Assembly: GCF_000203975.2 (NCBI RefSeq)
Contig: NZ_AFCF02000008.1
Coordinates: forward strand, 186,001-250,000
Source: Leisingera sp. ANG1
GTDB taxonomy: Bacteria; Pseudomonadota; Alphaproteobacteria; Rhodobacterales; Rhodobacteraceae
DNA length: 64,000 bases
Direction of reading: 5' to 3'
Notes under the pieces: generated by a model
Told to the model about the DNA's origin: nothing
Databases searched by the model: none
Seen by the model: only the letters and a program-made list of their open reading frames with translations
Position numbers and translations under genes: made by a program
Part shown: in pieces, positions 8,211 to 15,338 of the stretch
Position numbering within the stretch: the first letter of the stretch is position 1
Layout of the letters: every line of letters starts with the position of its first letter

Positions 8211-9170
8211 ATGCTGACATCGGTAGAACTATGCGCAGGTGCGGGCGGCCAGGCCCTCGGTCTCGAGGCGGCGGGCTTTGACCACACGGCGCTGGTTGAG
8301 ATCGACAAGCACTGCTGCGCCACCCTGCGCCACAACCGCCCCGCGTGGAACGTGCTGGAAGAGGACGTGCGCAAGTTCAAGGACGTCGCGGGCGACTACA
8401 AAGGCATCGACCTGTTGGCCGGCGGCCTGCCCTGCCCGCCGTTTTCGGTCGCGGGCAAGCAGCTGGGCGAGAAGGACGAGCGCAACCTGTTCGATGATGC
8501 GATTGAGATCGTCGATGCCACCCGCCCTCGCGCGGTGATGATTGAAAACGTGCGCGGCTTTCTGGATGCGGTGTTTCATGACTACCGCGAAAAGCTGAAG
8601 AAACAGCTCTCGAAACTGGGCTATGAAACCGACTGGCGCTTGCTCAATGCCTCCGATTTCGGCGTGCCGCAGCTGCGGCCACGGGTGGCAATTGTTGCCC
8701 TGCGCAAGGAATTTGCCAGCCAGTTCAACTGGCCTGAGCCGCTGCCGCACAATCCGCCGACCGTGGGCGCAACCCTAGTGGACCTGATGAAGGAGCGCGG
8801 CTGGCGCGGGGCGGATGACTGGGCTGCCAAGGCGGATGAGATTGCGCCGACCATCGTGGGCGGCTCCAAGAAACACGGGGGGCCCGATCTGGGTCCGACC
8901 CGCGCGCGGCGCGCCTGGGCGGCGCTGGGGGTTGAAGGACGCACCATTGCGAATGAGGCGCCGGATCCCTTCCACAACGACATGCCGCGTCTGACGGTGC
9001 GGATGGTCGCGCGTATCCAGGGGTTTCCGGACTCATGGCATTTCACCGGCGCCAAGACCAATGCCTACCGCCAGGTGGGCAACGCCTTCCCGCCGCCGGT
9101 GGCAGAGGCGGTGGCGCGGGAGTTGAAGGCGGCGATTGCCAAGCCGAAGCTGCATGCCGTGCGGGCGTAA
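8211..9170 (+). CDS. DNA (cytosine-5) methyltransferase of a type II restriction-modification system
   Basis: 319 residues; transfers methyl from S-adenosylmethionine to carbon 5 of cytosine at a specific site. Conserved C5-MTase motifs in order: I VELCAGAGG (residues 5-13), IV GLPCPPFS with catalytic Cys75, VI ENVRGF, VIII QLRPRVAI, and X RQVGNAFPPPVAEAVA at the C-terminus. The target-recognition region lies between VIII and IX. The ATG at 8211 starts directly before motif I; an in-frame ATG at 8136 would add 25 unconserved residues. It is followed by a NaeI-like endonuclease and Vsr on the same strand, so its job is to protect the host from that endonuclease. The recognition site is unproven; GCCGGC (that of NaeI) is the first hypothesis. 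Confidence 0.92.
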   Translation: MLTSVELCAGAGGQALGLEAAGFDHTALVEIDKHCCATLRHNRPAWNVLEEDVRKFKDVAGDYKGIDLLAGGLPCPPFSVAGKQLGEKDERNLFDDAIEIVDATRPRAVMIENVRGFLDAVFHDYREKLKKQLSKLGYETDWRLLNASDFGVPQLRPRVAIVALRKEFASQFNWPEPLPHNPPTVGATLVDLMKERGWRGADDWAAKADEIAPTIVGGSKKHGGPDLGPTRARRAWAALGVEGRTIANEAPDPFHNDMPRLTVRMVARIQGFPDSWHFTGAKTNAYRQVGNAFPPPVAEAVARELKAAIAKPKLHAVRA

Positions 9171-9218
9171 TCCGTTTCCTACCCCCACTGTCTTGCGGAT
9201 CGTTGGACAGCAGCAGCC

Positions 9219-10121
9219 ATGAAACAGAACATTCCCGACAGCCTTGTTGATTTCGACCACCAGGATTTCAACGTTCTGCTCCACCTTGAGATGGAGATCA
9301 CCCAGCGCGCCGGCGGGTTGCTGGCACTTGAGCATGACGTGGCCTTCATGCTGCGCGACTGCATCGACGATGTGATCATGACGCCCAAGACCGGGCGGCG
9401 GTCCTACGAAGAGCTGGAGAAGACCGAGAAGACATACATCGGCACCCGGGTGGAGATTGAACTGCGGGCGCTGCTGGGCCTGCGGAAGGGACGGCTGGAT
9501 ACCGTGATCCTGGGCCATGACGTGGACATCAAGCACACCATGGGCAGCAACTGGATGATCCCAACTGAAGCGGTGGGCAGCGCCTGCCTGCTGGTGGCCG
9601 CGGACGAGGCGCGGGCGCGCTGTTATCTGGGGCTGATCGTGGCGCGGCCCGAGTATCTGACCGCAGGCCAGAACAAGGATGCTAAGCGCACCATTTCTGC
9701 CGAAGGGTTCAAGCACATCCAATGGCTGCTGAAGGACCACCCCTACCCCGCCAACTTCTGGCGCACTGCAGATGCGGATGCAGTCGAGGAGATATTTGGC
9801 TGCGACACAGGCAACGCCCGCATGGCCACACTGTTCCGGCTGATGCAGCGCCGCCCGATTCCCCGCGCTGCGGTGGAGGCGGTGGCGCAGCAGAAGGATT
9901 TCATGCGCCGCATCCGCGCCGACGGCGGCCATGGCACCCGCGACATTCTGGGGCGGGAGCAGATTGTGGTGCTGGAGGGGCGCAAGGATGCCCAGCTGAT
10001 CAAGGCGCTGGATCTGCCGCCCTGTGCGGCCAGCGAATTCATTTCCTGCCGGATTGAAACGGAGTACCATGCCCGCCTGGCCGGACAATCAGGGCATCCC
10101 ATCGCGTGGCCGACAAGCTGA
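9219..10121 (+). CDS. NaeI-like type II restriction endonuclease
   Basis: 300 residues, matched from memory to NaeI, the type IIE enzyme that cuts GCCGGC and needs a second, effector copy of the site. Seen: EKTEKTYIGTRVEI (residues 67-80), then the catalytic-core pattern Glu79, Asp94, Asp103-x-Lys105 (HDVDIKH). The spacing resembles the NaeI residues Glu70, Asp86, Asp95, Lys97, with one residue fewer between the first two. Further family-like stretches are MIPTEAVGSACLL, KDAKRTISAEG, and the C-terminal RRPIPRAAVEAVAQQKDFMRRIR. The last resembles the DNA-binding (Topo) domain segment of NaeI. It lies 48 bp after the methyltransferase and overlaps vsr by 16 bp, so the three form one operon. Specificity needs experiment. 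Confidence 0.85.
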   Translation: MKQNIPDSLVDFDHQDFNVLLHLEMEITQRAGGLLALEHDVAFMLRDCIDDVIMTPKTGRRSYEELEKTEKTYIGTRVEIELRALLGLRKGRLDTVILGHDVDIKHTMGSNWMIPTEAVGSACLLVAADEARARCYLGLIVARPEYLTAGQNKDAKRTISAEGFKHIQWLLKDHPYPANFWRTADADAVEEIFGCDTGNARMATLFRLMQRRPIPRAAVEAVAQQKDFMRRIRADGGHGTRDILGREQIVVLEGRKDAQLIKALDLPPCAASEFISCRIETEYHARLAGQSGHPIAWPTS

Positions 10122-10519
10122 CACCGGAACGGCGCAGCGCCAATATGGCCAAGATCCGCGCCAAGAACACCAAGCCGGAAATGCTGGTGCGGCGGATGGT
10201 GCATGGGATGGGCATCCGATACCGCCTGCACCGCAAAGACCTGCCGGGCAAGCCAGATCTGGTGTTCGGGCCGCGCTGCAAGGTGATCTTTGTGCATGGC
10301 TGCTTCTGGCATCTGCATGACTGCCGCGACGGGCGCATCCCGGCAACGCGCCGCGACTATTGGGAACCCAAGCTGCTGCGCAATGCGGAACGTGACGCGG
10401 AGCATCTGGCCGCGCTGCAGGCGGCAGGCTGGCAGGTGCTGACCATCTGGGAATGCGAGAGCAAGGATCTTGCTGCCTTGGAAAAACGCCTCACGCAGTT
10501 CCTTAAAACGGAAGAATAA
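10106..10519 (+). CDS. vsr: Very short patch repair (Vsr) T:G mismatch endonuclease
   Basis: 137 residues, full length for Vsr. It nicks 5' of the T in T:G mismatches left by deamination of 5-methylcytosine in the companion methyltransferase's site, starting repair back to C:G. Catalytic residues fall at the numbers known for E. coli Vsr: Asp51 in GKPDLVF, and His64 and His69 in FVHGCFWHLH. The N-terminal RSANMAKIRAKNTKPEMLVRR and the Trp-rich end of the core also match. The start is GTG at 10106, inside the endonuclease gene, which implies translational coupling. Its presence supports a C5 (not N4 or N6) modification by the neighbour. Confidence 0.95.
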   Translation: MADKLTPERRSANMAKIRAKNTKPEMLVRRMVHGMGIRYRLHRKDLPGKPDLVFGPRCKVIFVHGCFWHLHDCRDGRIPATRRDYWEPKLLRNAERDAEHLAALQAAGWQVLTIWECESKDLAALEKRLTQFLKTEE

Positions 10520-10609
10520 TGCTTATCCACAGATACTTGCCAGGTTTCGGAATTTTCCACTTGCGGCCCGTTTGGGAAATCCCTAAACACCGCCTCACCG
10601 AATGGCAGC

Positions 10610-10684
10610 GCGGGCGTAGCTCAGGGGTAGAGCATTACCTTGCCAAGGTAAGGGTCGTGAGTTCGAATCTCATCGCCCGCTCCA
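10610..10684 (+). tRNA. tRNA-Gly (GCC), copy 2
   Basis: Identical 75-nt tRNA-Gly(GCC) with encoded CCA. The upstream flank CACCGAATGGCAGC differs by one base from those of copies 1 and 3, which read CACCGGATGGCAGC. It marks the right edge of the segment that carries the restriction-modification cassette. Confidence 0.97.
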
Positions 10685-10699
10685 TTCGAAAGCCGAAAA

Positions 10700-10729
10700 G
10701 GCCGTCCTCCGGGGCGGCCTTTCGCTTTT
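10700..10729 (+). terminator. Terminator of tRNA-Gly copy 2
   Basis: An 8-bp stem with one G-U pair (10700-10707 with 10712-10719) and a TCCG loop is followed by TTTCGCTTTT, homologous to the terminators of copies 1 and 3. Confidence 0.85.
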
Positions 10730-10828
10730 CTGCGCCGCGGCATCGGCGGCATTTTCTTCACCATCCTTTCATTTTCCGCTTGCGGGTTGCGCGCGGATTT
10801 CCTATTCACCGCGTCACCGGATGGCAGC

Positions 10829-10903
10829 GCGGGCGTAGCTCAGGGGTAGAGCATTACCTTGCCAAGGTAAGGGTCGTGAGTTCGAATCTCATCGCCCGCT
10901 CCA
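10829..10903 (+). tRNA. tRNA-Gly (GCC), copy 3
   Basis: Third identical tRNA-Gly(GCC), 75 nt with CCA, 219 bp after copy 2. Its upstream flank (CCTATTCACCGCGTCACCGGATGGCAGC spread over 10801-10828) closely resembles that of copy 1, so promoter, tRNA and terminator were copied together. Confidence 0.97.
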
Positions 10904-10917
10904 TCGGGAAACGAAAA

Positions 10918-10947
10918 GGCCGCCTTCCAGGGCGGCCTTTCGCTTTT
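10918..10947 (+). terminator. Terminator of tRNA-Gly copy 3
   Basis: A 7-bp stem GGCCGCC/GGCGGCC (10918-10924 with 10931-10937) is followed by TTTCGCTTTTT. It has the same architecture as the terminators of the other two copies. Confidence 0.85.
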
Positions 10948-10963
10948 TCTAGCGCCCTTGTGA

Positions 10964-10977
10964 AATTTGATCAAATT
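10964..10977. promoter_or_regulatory. Perfect 14-bp palindrome, likely operator of the aminotransferase gene
   Basis: AATTTGATCAAATT is a perfect palindrome 4 bp upstream of a TTGACG (10981-10986) that fits a -35 element; the start codon is at 11056. Position beside a promoter suggests a dimeric regulator site. No regulator can be named from sequence. Confidence 0.45.
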
Positions 10978-11055
10978 CCTTTGACGCGGGCTGAAAAACA
11001 GGCCAATGCTACTGCCAAACAATGCTCACGGGCAGATCATCGCAGGAGTTTGGCC

Positions 11056-12408
11056 ATGGCCCCAGTCATCTACCCCACCACCAATTTCACCGCGACCGAA
11101 CAGCTGTGCCTGGACCGCGGCGAAGGCATCCATGTCTATGACACGGACGGTAACAAATACATCGAAGGGCTGGCAGGCCTGTGGTGCACCTCGCTGGGCT
11201 ACAGCAATACTGAGGTGATGGACGCGATCACCGAGCAGCTGCACAAGCTGCCGTTCACCCACACATTCGGCGGCAAGACCCACAAGCCGATCATGGAGCT
11301 GGCCGAGAAACTGAAGGCGATGGTGCCGGTGGAGGATGCCTATATCTTCTTTGGCAACTCGGGTTCGGACGCCAATGACACCCACTACAAGATGCTGCGC
11401 TATTACTTCAACGCCATCGGCAAGCCGGAGAAGCGCAAGATCATCACCCGCGAGCGCGGCTATCACGGGGTGACCGTCGCGGCGGGCTCGCTGACCTCCC
11501 TGCCCGCGAATCTGGCGCATTTCGATGCGCCGCTGGAAGCGCTGCACATTCTGCGTTCTGACGCGCCGCATTATTACACCGGTCGCCAGGGCAATGAGAC
11601 CGAGGAGCAGTTTGTCGACCGGATCATCCATAACCTGGAAGAGCAGATCCTGGCCGAGGACCCCGACACCATCGCAGCGATGATTGTCGAGCCGATCACT
11701 GGCGCGTCCGGCGTGATCGTGCCGCCGGAAGGCTATTACGAGAAGCTGCAGGCGCTGTTGCGCAAGCATGGCATTCTAGTCTGGGCCGATGAGGTGATCT
11801 GCGGCTTTGGCCGGACCGGCGCCGATTTCGGCTGCACCACCATGGGCATCAAGCCGGACTTGATGACATTCGCCAAGCAGCTGAGCTCTGCCTATTTCCC
11901 GATCTCCGCCTCGGTCATTCCCGGTTACATGTACGAGGCGATGATCGACCAGACCAATGAGGTCGGCGTCTTCGGCCACGGCTACACCTACTCGGGCCAC
12001 CCGGCGGCCTGCGCTGCGGCGCTGAAGACGCTTGAAATCTATGAGCGTGACAACCTGTTCGAGCACGCCGCCGAAGTGGGTGCCTATATGCAGGCGCAGT
12101 TGCGCGAGGTTTTCACTGATCATCCGCTGGTCGGCGAAGTTCGCGGCAAGGGCTTGATTGCGGCGCTGGAGCTGGTGTCGAACAAGACCACCGGCGCCAG
12201 CTTTGACAAAGGGGCCGCAGGCGCCGCCGCGCAGAAGGCCTGCCAGGAAAACGGGCTGATCCTGCGGGCGGTGGCTGGCAACGCGCTGGCGCTGTGCCCG
12301 CCGATCATTATTACCAAGGAAGAGGTCAATGACATGCTGGTGCGGATGAAAACCGCGGTCGACAGCGCCTATGAGGAGCTGAAGGCGCAGGGGCTGATTG
12401 CAGGCTGA
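11056..12408 (+). CDS. Class III (omega-amino acid:pyruvate-type) aminotransferase
   Basis: 450 residues, pyridoxal-phosphate fold type I, subgroup III. It transfers an amino group from an omega-amino acid or amine, usually to pyruvate. Seen: LAGLWCTSLGYS near the N-terminus, FFGNSGSDANDTHYK (phosphate-binding region), the GYHG aromatic stacking motif, EPITGASGVIVPPEGYY, WADEVICGFGRTG with the cofactor Asp, and the Schiff-base Lys at about residue 274 in FAKQLSSAYFP. Start ATG at 11056 has AGGAG 8 nt upstream; the open frame extends upstream through two tRNA genes, which is an artefact. Roseobacter homologues are annotated as taurine, beta-alanine or putrescine transaminases; the substrate is undetermined. 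Monocistronic, with its own terminator. Confidence 0.88.
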   Translation: MAPVIYPTTNFTATEQLCLDRGEGIHVYDTDGNKYIEGLAGLWCTSLGYSNTEVMDAITEQLHKLPFTHTFGGKTHKPIMELAEKLKAMVPVEDAYIFFGNSGSDANDTHYKMLRYYFNAIGKPEKRKIITRERGYHGVTVAAGSLTSLPANLAHFDAPLEALHILRSDAPHYYTGRQGNETEEQFVDRIIHNLEEQILAEDPDTIAAMIVEPITGASGVIVPPEGYYEKLQALLRKHGILVWADEVICGFGRTGADFGCTTMGIKPDLMTFAKQLSSAYFPISASVIPGYMYEAMIDQTNEVGVFGHGYTYSGHPAACAAALKTLEIYERDNLFEHAAEVGAYMQAQLREVFTDHPLVGEVRGKGLIAALELVSNKTTGASFDKGAAGAAAQKACQENGLILRAVAGNALALCPPIIITKEEVNDMLVRMKTAVDSAYEELKAQGLIAG

Positions 12409-12436
12409 AGCCAGCGACCTGACAAATTTCCGTGAG

Positions 12437-12464
12437 ACGCCCCGGCCTGTCCGGGGCGTTTTCC
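12437..12464 (+). terminator. Intrinsic terminator of the aminotransferase gene
   Basis: A perfect 9-bp stem ACGCCCCGG/CCGGGGCGT (12437-12445 with 12451-12459) with a 5-nt loop is followed by TTTTCC. Confidence 0.88.
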
Positions 12465-12544
12465 GTTAAGTGTCTGCTGCGCAAGAGGTTAATCACCCCT
12501 CGTCAAGCGGGTCGATTTTTCTGCTCAAATCCGCTACACTTCAC

Positions 12545-12773
12545 ACAGTTTGTTTCAGACCGAGATTTTAATTATGACACGCCGCACCGGCATTGCCGGT
12601 CCATCTGCCAGAGATACCACTGCAAGGGTCCGTTTTGTGACCGCTTAAGCGCTCTGCGCCGAATCTCAGCCTGCTGACAGCAGACCGGGCACCTGTTCCG
12701 GTCACGAGTTCCGTTGGGGACCGGGGACCCTCAATGCCCCTCGCAGCCCGGGCAGCTGCGGGGGGCTTTCTTT
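12545..12773 (+). ncRNA. Candidate orphan transcript (small RNA or leader-like) with 24-residue ORF
   Basis: Between two intrinsic terminators on the plus strand lies a stretch that must be its own transcription unit if it is expressed. It contains a short ORF at 12574-12648 starting MTRRTGIAGPSARDTTARV (24 residues), with only a weak ribosome-binding site. A hairpin GACCGG/CCGGTC follows (12683-12703), then a strong terminator. The next genes are a minus-strand gene and, 440 bp on, hisB, so this is not an attenuator for an adjacent gene. A TACACT at 12535-12540 could be a -10 element; no good -35 is seen. It matches none of the known RNAs I can recall (6S, SRP, tmRNA). Confidence 0.4.
12736..12773 (+). 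terminator. Strong intrinsic terminator of the orphan transcript
   Basis: A 12-bp stem with one G-U pair (12736-12747 with 12755-12766) and a 7-nt loop is followed by TTTCTTT. The T-run is on the plus strand only. Confidence 0.8.
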
Positions 12774-12779
12774 GACCTT

Positions 12780-13019
12780 TCAGAACACCTTGTAGGTCAT
12801 GGTGGTCAGCGACCGTTCGATCCCGTCGATCTGCAACAGCTGGTCGTTTATGTATTTGCCGACGTCCTCCCCCGAGGGGATGTAGAGCTTCATCAGCAGG
12901 TCGAAATTGCCGCTGGTGGAGTAAAGCTCCGAATGGATTTCGCGCAGGGCAATCTCCTCGGCCACCTTGTAAGTGGTGCCGGGTTTGCAGCGGATCTGGA
13001 CAAAGACGCAGGTGGACAT
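12780..13019 (-). CDS. Stand-alone Lrp/AsnC ligand-binding (RAM) domain protein
   Basis: 79 residues, matching only the C-terminal effector-binding (RAM/ACT-like) half of Lrp/AsnC regulators, with no helix-turn-helix. Seen: beta strand CVFVQIRC, helix around KVAEEIALREI, SGNFDLLMKLYIPS (the conserved G-x-D-L turn) and DGIERSLTTMTYKVF at the C-terminus. Such free RAM proteins form oligomers that bind amino acids and may modulate full-length Lrp partners; the role here is unknown. Start ATG at 13019 follows AAAGGGCC; a longer frame to 13121 has no conserved residues. Divergent from hisB, with about 190 bp between. Confidence 0.8.
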   Translation of the reverse strand: MSTCVFVQIRCKPGTTYKVAEEIALREIHSELYSTSGNFDLLMKLYIPSGEDVGKYINDQLLQIDGIERSLTTMTYKVF

Positions 13020-13211
13020 GGGCGGCCCTTTTGAATGGTCACGGATTTTCGCCCAAGCTCGCACGCGGCGCAGGCGGGCGCAAGAGACCGGGATTGCTGC
13101 AACAGGTTGCCCCCCTTGCACAATGCCGCACTTGAGCCATGCCCCCTGCCCGCCCTATAAGCGCCCAGGCAGAATTGAAGTTCTTGCAGCATGACGAAGG
13201 ATAAGCCGCTG

Positions 13212-13799
13212 ATGCGTACCGCCAAAGTGACCCGCAAGACCGCGGAGACCGAAATCTCTGTCGAGATCAACCTCGACGGCACCGGGGTTTACGACAACCA
13301 GACCGGGGTTGGCTTTTTCGACCACATGCTGGACCAGCTGGCGCGTCATTCGCTGATCGACATGACCATTCGCGCCAAGGGCGATTACCACATCGACGAC
13401 CACCACACGGTGGAGGACACCGGCATCGCGCTGGGTCAGGCGCTGGTGCAAGCGCTGGGGGACAAGAAAGGCATCCGCCGTTACGGCGAGTGCCACCTGC
13501 CGATGGATGACGCCCAAGTGCGCTGTGCGCTGGACCTGTCGGCGCGCCCCTTCCTGATCTGGAATGTGGAGCTGCCGACCCAGAAAATCGGCACCTTTGA
13601 CACCGAGCTGGTGCGCGAGTTTTTCCAGGCGCTCAGCACCCACGGCGGCATCACCCTGCATATCGACCAGATCCACGGATTCAACAGCCACCACATCGCC
13701 GAGGCGGGCTTCAAGGCAGTGGCCCGCGCGCTGCGGCTGGCGGTGGAGACCGATCCGCGCAAGGCGGATGCGATTCCGTCGACCAAGGGTGCGCTGTAA
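13212..13799 (+). CDS. hisB: Imidazoleglycerol-phosphate dehydratase
   Basis: 195 residues, the sixth step of histidine synthesis (imidazoleglycerol phosphate to imidazoleacetol phosphate). Seen: [16 protein letters not shown], the metal-binding [17 protein letters not shown], and the second His cluster [26 protein letters not shown] (split here by residue positions about 142-168). It is monofunctional, as in most alphaproteobacteria. Start ATG 13212 is preferred over 13191 because AAGGA lies 9 nt upstream and 195 residues is the usual length. The hisH start follows immediately after the stop, so hisB-hisH are an operon. Confidence 0.96.
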   Translation: MRTAKVTRKTAETEISVEINLDGTGVYDNQTGVGFFDHMLDQLARHSLIDMTIRAKGDYHIDDHHTVEDTGIALGQALVQALGDKKGIRRYGECHLPMDDAQVRCALDLSARPFLIWNVELPTQKIGTFDTELVREFFQALSTHGGITLHIDQIHGFNSHHIAEAGFKAVARALRLAVETDPRKADAIPSTKGAL

Positions 13800-14438
13800 A
13801 TGCTGACCGCAATTATCGATTACGAGTCCGGCAACCTGCACTCGGCCGAGAAGGCGTTCCAGCGCATGGCGCGGGAGACGGATGCGGGAGAGGTCGTGGT
13901 AACCTCTGATGCCGATGTGGTGGCCCGCGCCGACCGGCTGGTGCTGCCCGGCGATGGCGCCTTCCCTGCCTGCGCGGCTGAACTGCGCGGCCACAAGGGC
14001 ATCTATGACGCTCTGGTCGAGGCGGTGGAGCAGAAGGGCCGTCCGTTCCTGGGTATCTGCGTCGGCATGCAGCTGATGGCGACCACCGGGCATGAGTATC
14101 AGGAGACACCGGGCCTCGGCTGGGTTGGTGGTGATGTGGTGAAGATCACGCCCGCGGATGCCTCCCTGAAGGTGCCGCATATGGGCTGGAACGATCTGGT
14201 AATCGATCACTCCCACCCGGTGTTTGACGGCATCCAGAGCGGTGATCACGTTTATTTCGTGCATTCCTACCATTTCCGGGTGGCGAACCCGGCGGAACGG
14301 CTGGCGCATGTGGATTACGCCGGCGACGTGACCGCGGTCATCGGCCGCGACACGATGGTGGGAATGCAGTTCCACCCGGAGAAAAGCCAGACCACCGGCC
14401 TGCGGATGATCGGCAACTTCCTGACCTGGAAACCGTAA
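13800..14438 (+). CDS. hisH: Imidazole glycerol phosphate synthase, glutaminase subunit
   Basis: 212 residues; class I glutamine amidotransferase that feeds ammonia to HisF (encoded at 18474). Seen: IIDYESGNLHSAEKAF, the nucleophile elbow GICVGMQLMA with catalytic Cys, and FHPEKSQ with the catalytic His-Glu pair; HVYFVHSYHF is also typical. The start codon follows directly after the hisB TAA. The heterodimer partner hisF lies 4 kb downstream, with hisA between. Confidence 0.96.
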   Translation: MLTAIIDYESGNLHSAEKAFQRMARETDAGEVVVTSDADVVARADRLVLPGDGAFPACAAELRGHKGIYDALVEAVEQKGRPFLGICVGMQLMATTGHEYQETPGLGWVGGDVVKITPADASLKVPHMGWNDLVIDHSHPVFDGIQSGDHVYFVHSYHFRVANPAERLAHVDYAGDVTAVIGRDTMVGMQFHPEKSQTTGLRMIGNFLTWKP

Positions 14439-14503
14439 GGGGACGGCGCTGATGCGCCGTTGCCTCCGGCGGGAGTATTAGAGCAAAGGTGAAGTTAGGG
14501 GCG

Positions 14504-15235
14504 CTATGCAGCAGCCGTCCTCAGCGAAACCGGCGCGACGCCATAGGCCTTGCGGAAGGCGCGGGTAAAGCCCTCGGGGCTGGTATAGGCATAGCGGCGT
14601 GCCACCGCCTCCACCCTATCGCCGCGCGCAAGGTCCTGGTGCGCCAGGATCAGCCGCCAGCGGCGCAGGTAGCCGATCGGGGTTTCGCCCACCTCTGCCG
14701 CGAAGAGTTCCGCAAAGCGCGACAGCGACAACCCCGCCTCCTGCGCCAGATCGGCATTGGTCCAGAGCCTGCCGGGGTGATCATGCATCGCCACGATGGC
14801 GCGGCTGAGGCGCGGATCGGCGAGGCCCGCCAGCAGCCCCGGCTCTGTCGCGCCTTTCTGGATCTGGTTGCGCAACAGGCGCACCATCAGAACCTCGCCC
14901 AGCCGGTTGATCACCGATTGCGCGCCGCAGTGCTGGCCCTCTGCCTCGTCCCGCATCAGCCTAACCAGCCCCTGCGCCTCGGCATTGCCGGACACGTCAT
15001 ACTCCACCACCGGCGGCAGGGCGGCCAGGAACGGGTTGCTTTGCCCCGACCATTCCACCCGCGCCGCCCACATGACCGCACCCGGAGCAGGCTCCGACAG
15101 CGGGCTGCGGGTGCGGTAGAGGATCCGCACAGGCTCTCCTGCCGCGTTTGCCAGGGCGATCAGGTTGGCGCGGCCCGGGACGGCGGCCTGCACGGCGAGC
15201 TGAAAACGGTCCATTAAAGTCGTGAGGCGGTCCAT
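14504..15235 (-). CDS. AraC-family transcriptional regulator with N-terminal cupin-type domain
   Basis: 243 residues. The N-terminal half looks like the cupin_6 sensor common in this subgroup (MDRLTTLMDRF start, GRANLIAL, PPVVEYDVSG), the linker is rich in Leu, and the C-terminal AraC DNA-binding domain has two helix-turn-helix units: NADLAQEAGLSLSRFAELF and VEAVARRYAYTSPEGFTRAFRKAYGVAP. Start ATG at 15235 is preferred over upstream frames because the family begins at MDRL. It is divergent from a peroxiredoxin-like gene across 103 bp, the usual arrangement of an AraC regulator and its target; regulation of that gene by a redox or electrophile signal is a reasonable inference. Confidence 0.88.
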   Translation of the reverse strand: MDRLTTLMDRFQLAVQAAVPGRANLIALANAAGEPVRILYRTRSPLSEPAPGAVMWAARVEWSGQSNPFLAALPPVVEYDVSGNAEAQGLVRLMRDEAEGQHCGAQSVINRLGEVLMVRLLRNQIQKGATEPGLLAGLADPRLSRAIVAMHDHPGRLWTNADLAQEAGLSLSRFAELFAAEVGETPIGYLRRWRLILAHQDLARGDRVEAVARRYAYTSPEGFTRAFRKAYGVAPVSLRTAAA

Positions 15236-15338
15236 GCTTTCGGTGTTTCCATCATGTTTTTCGGATTTTCCGGACATTAAACTGCGCAATACATTCAGGC
15301 AAGCACCACCACTCACACCGCTCACAAGGACCAATCAC

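Noticed and set aside
9219-10121. NaeI-like protein as a topoisomerase/recombinase (NaeI L43K-type) in place of a nuclease
   Set aside because: The catalytic Asp-x-Lys and Glu are intact and a matching methyltransferase is present; I cannot see a Lys in a ligase-like motif that would argue for the alternative.
10519-11055. Extended N-terminus of the aminotransferase frame through tRNA-Gly copies 2 and 3
   Set aside because: It would place two tRNA genes and their terminators inside a coding region; the real start is the ATG at 11056 with an AGGAG site.
12545-12773. Assignment as tmRNA, 6S RNA or SRP RNA
   Set aside because: Lacks the conserved GGUCAGGUCCGGAAGGAAGC-type SRP core, a tag reading frame with acceptor arms, and the typical 6S bubble; left as unassigned.
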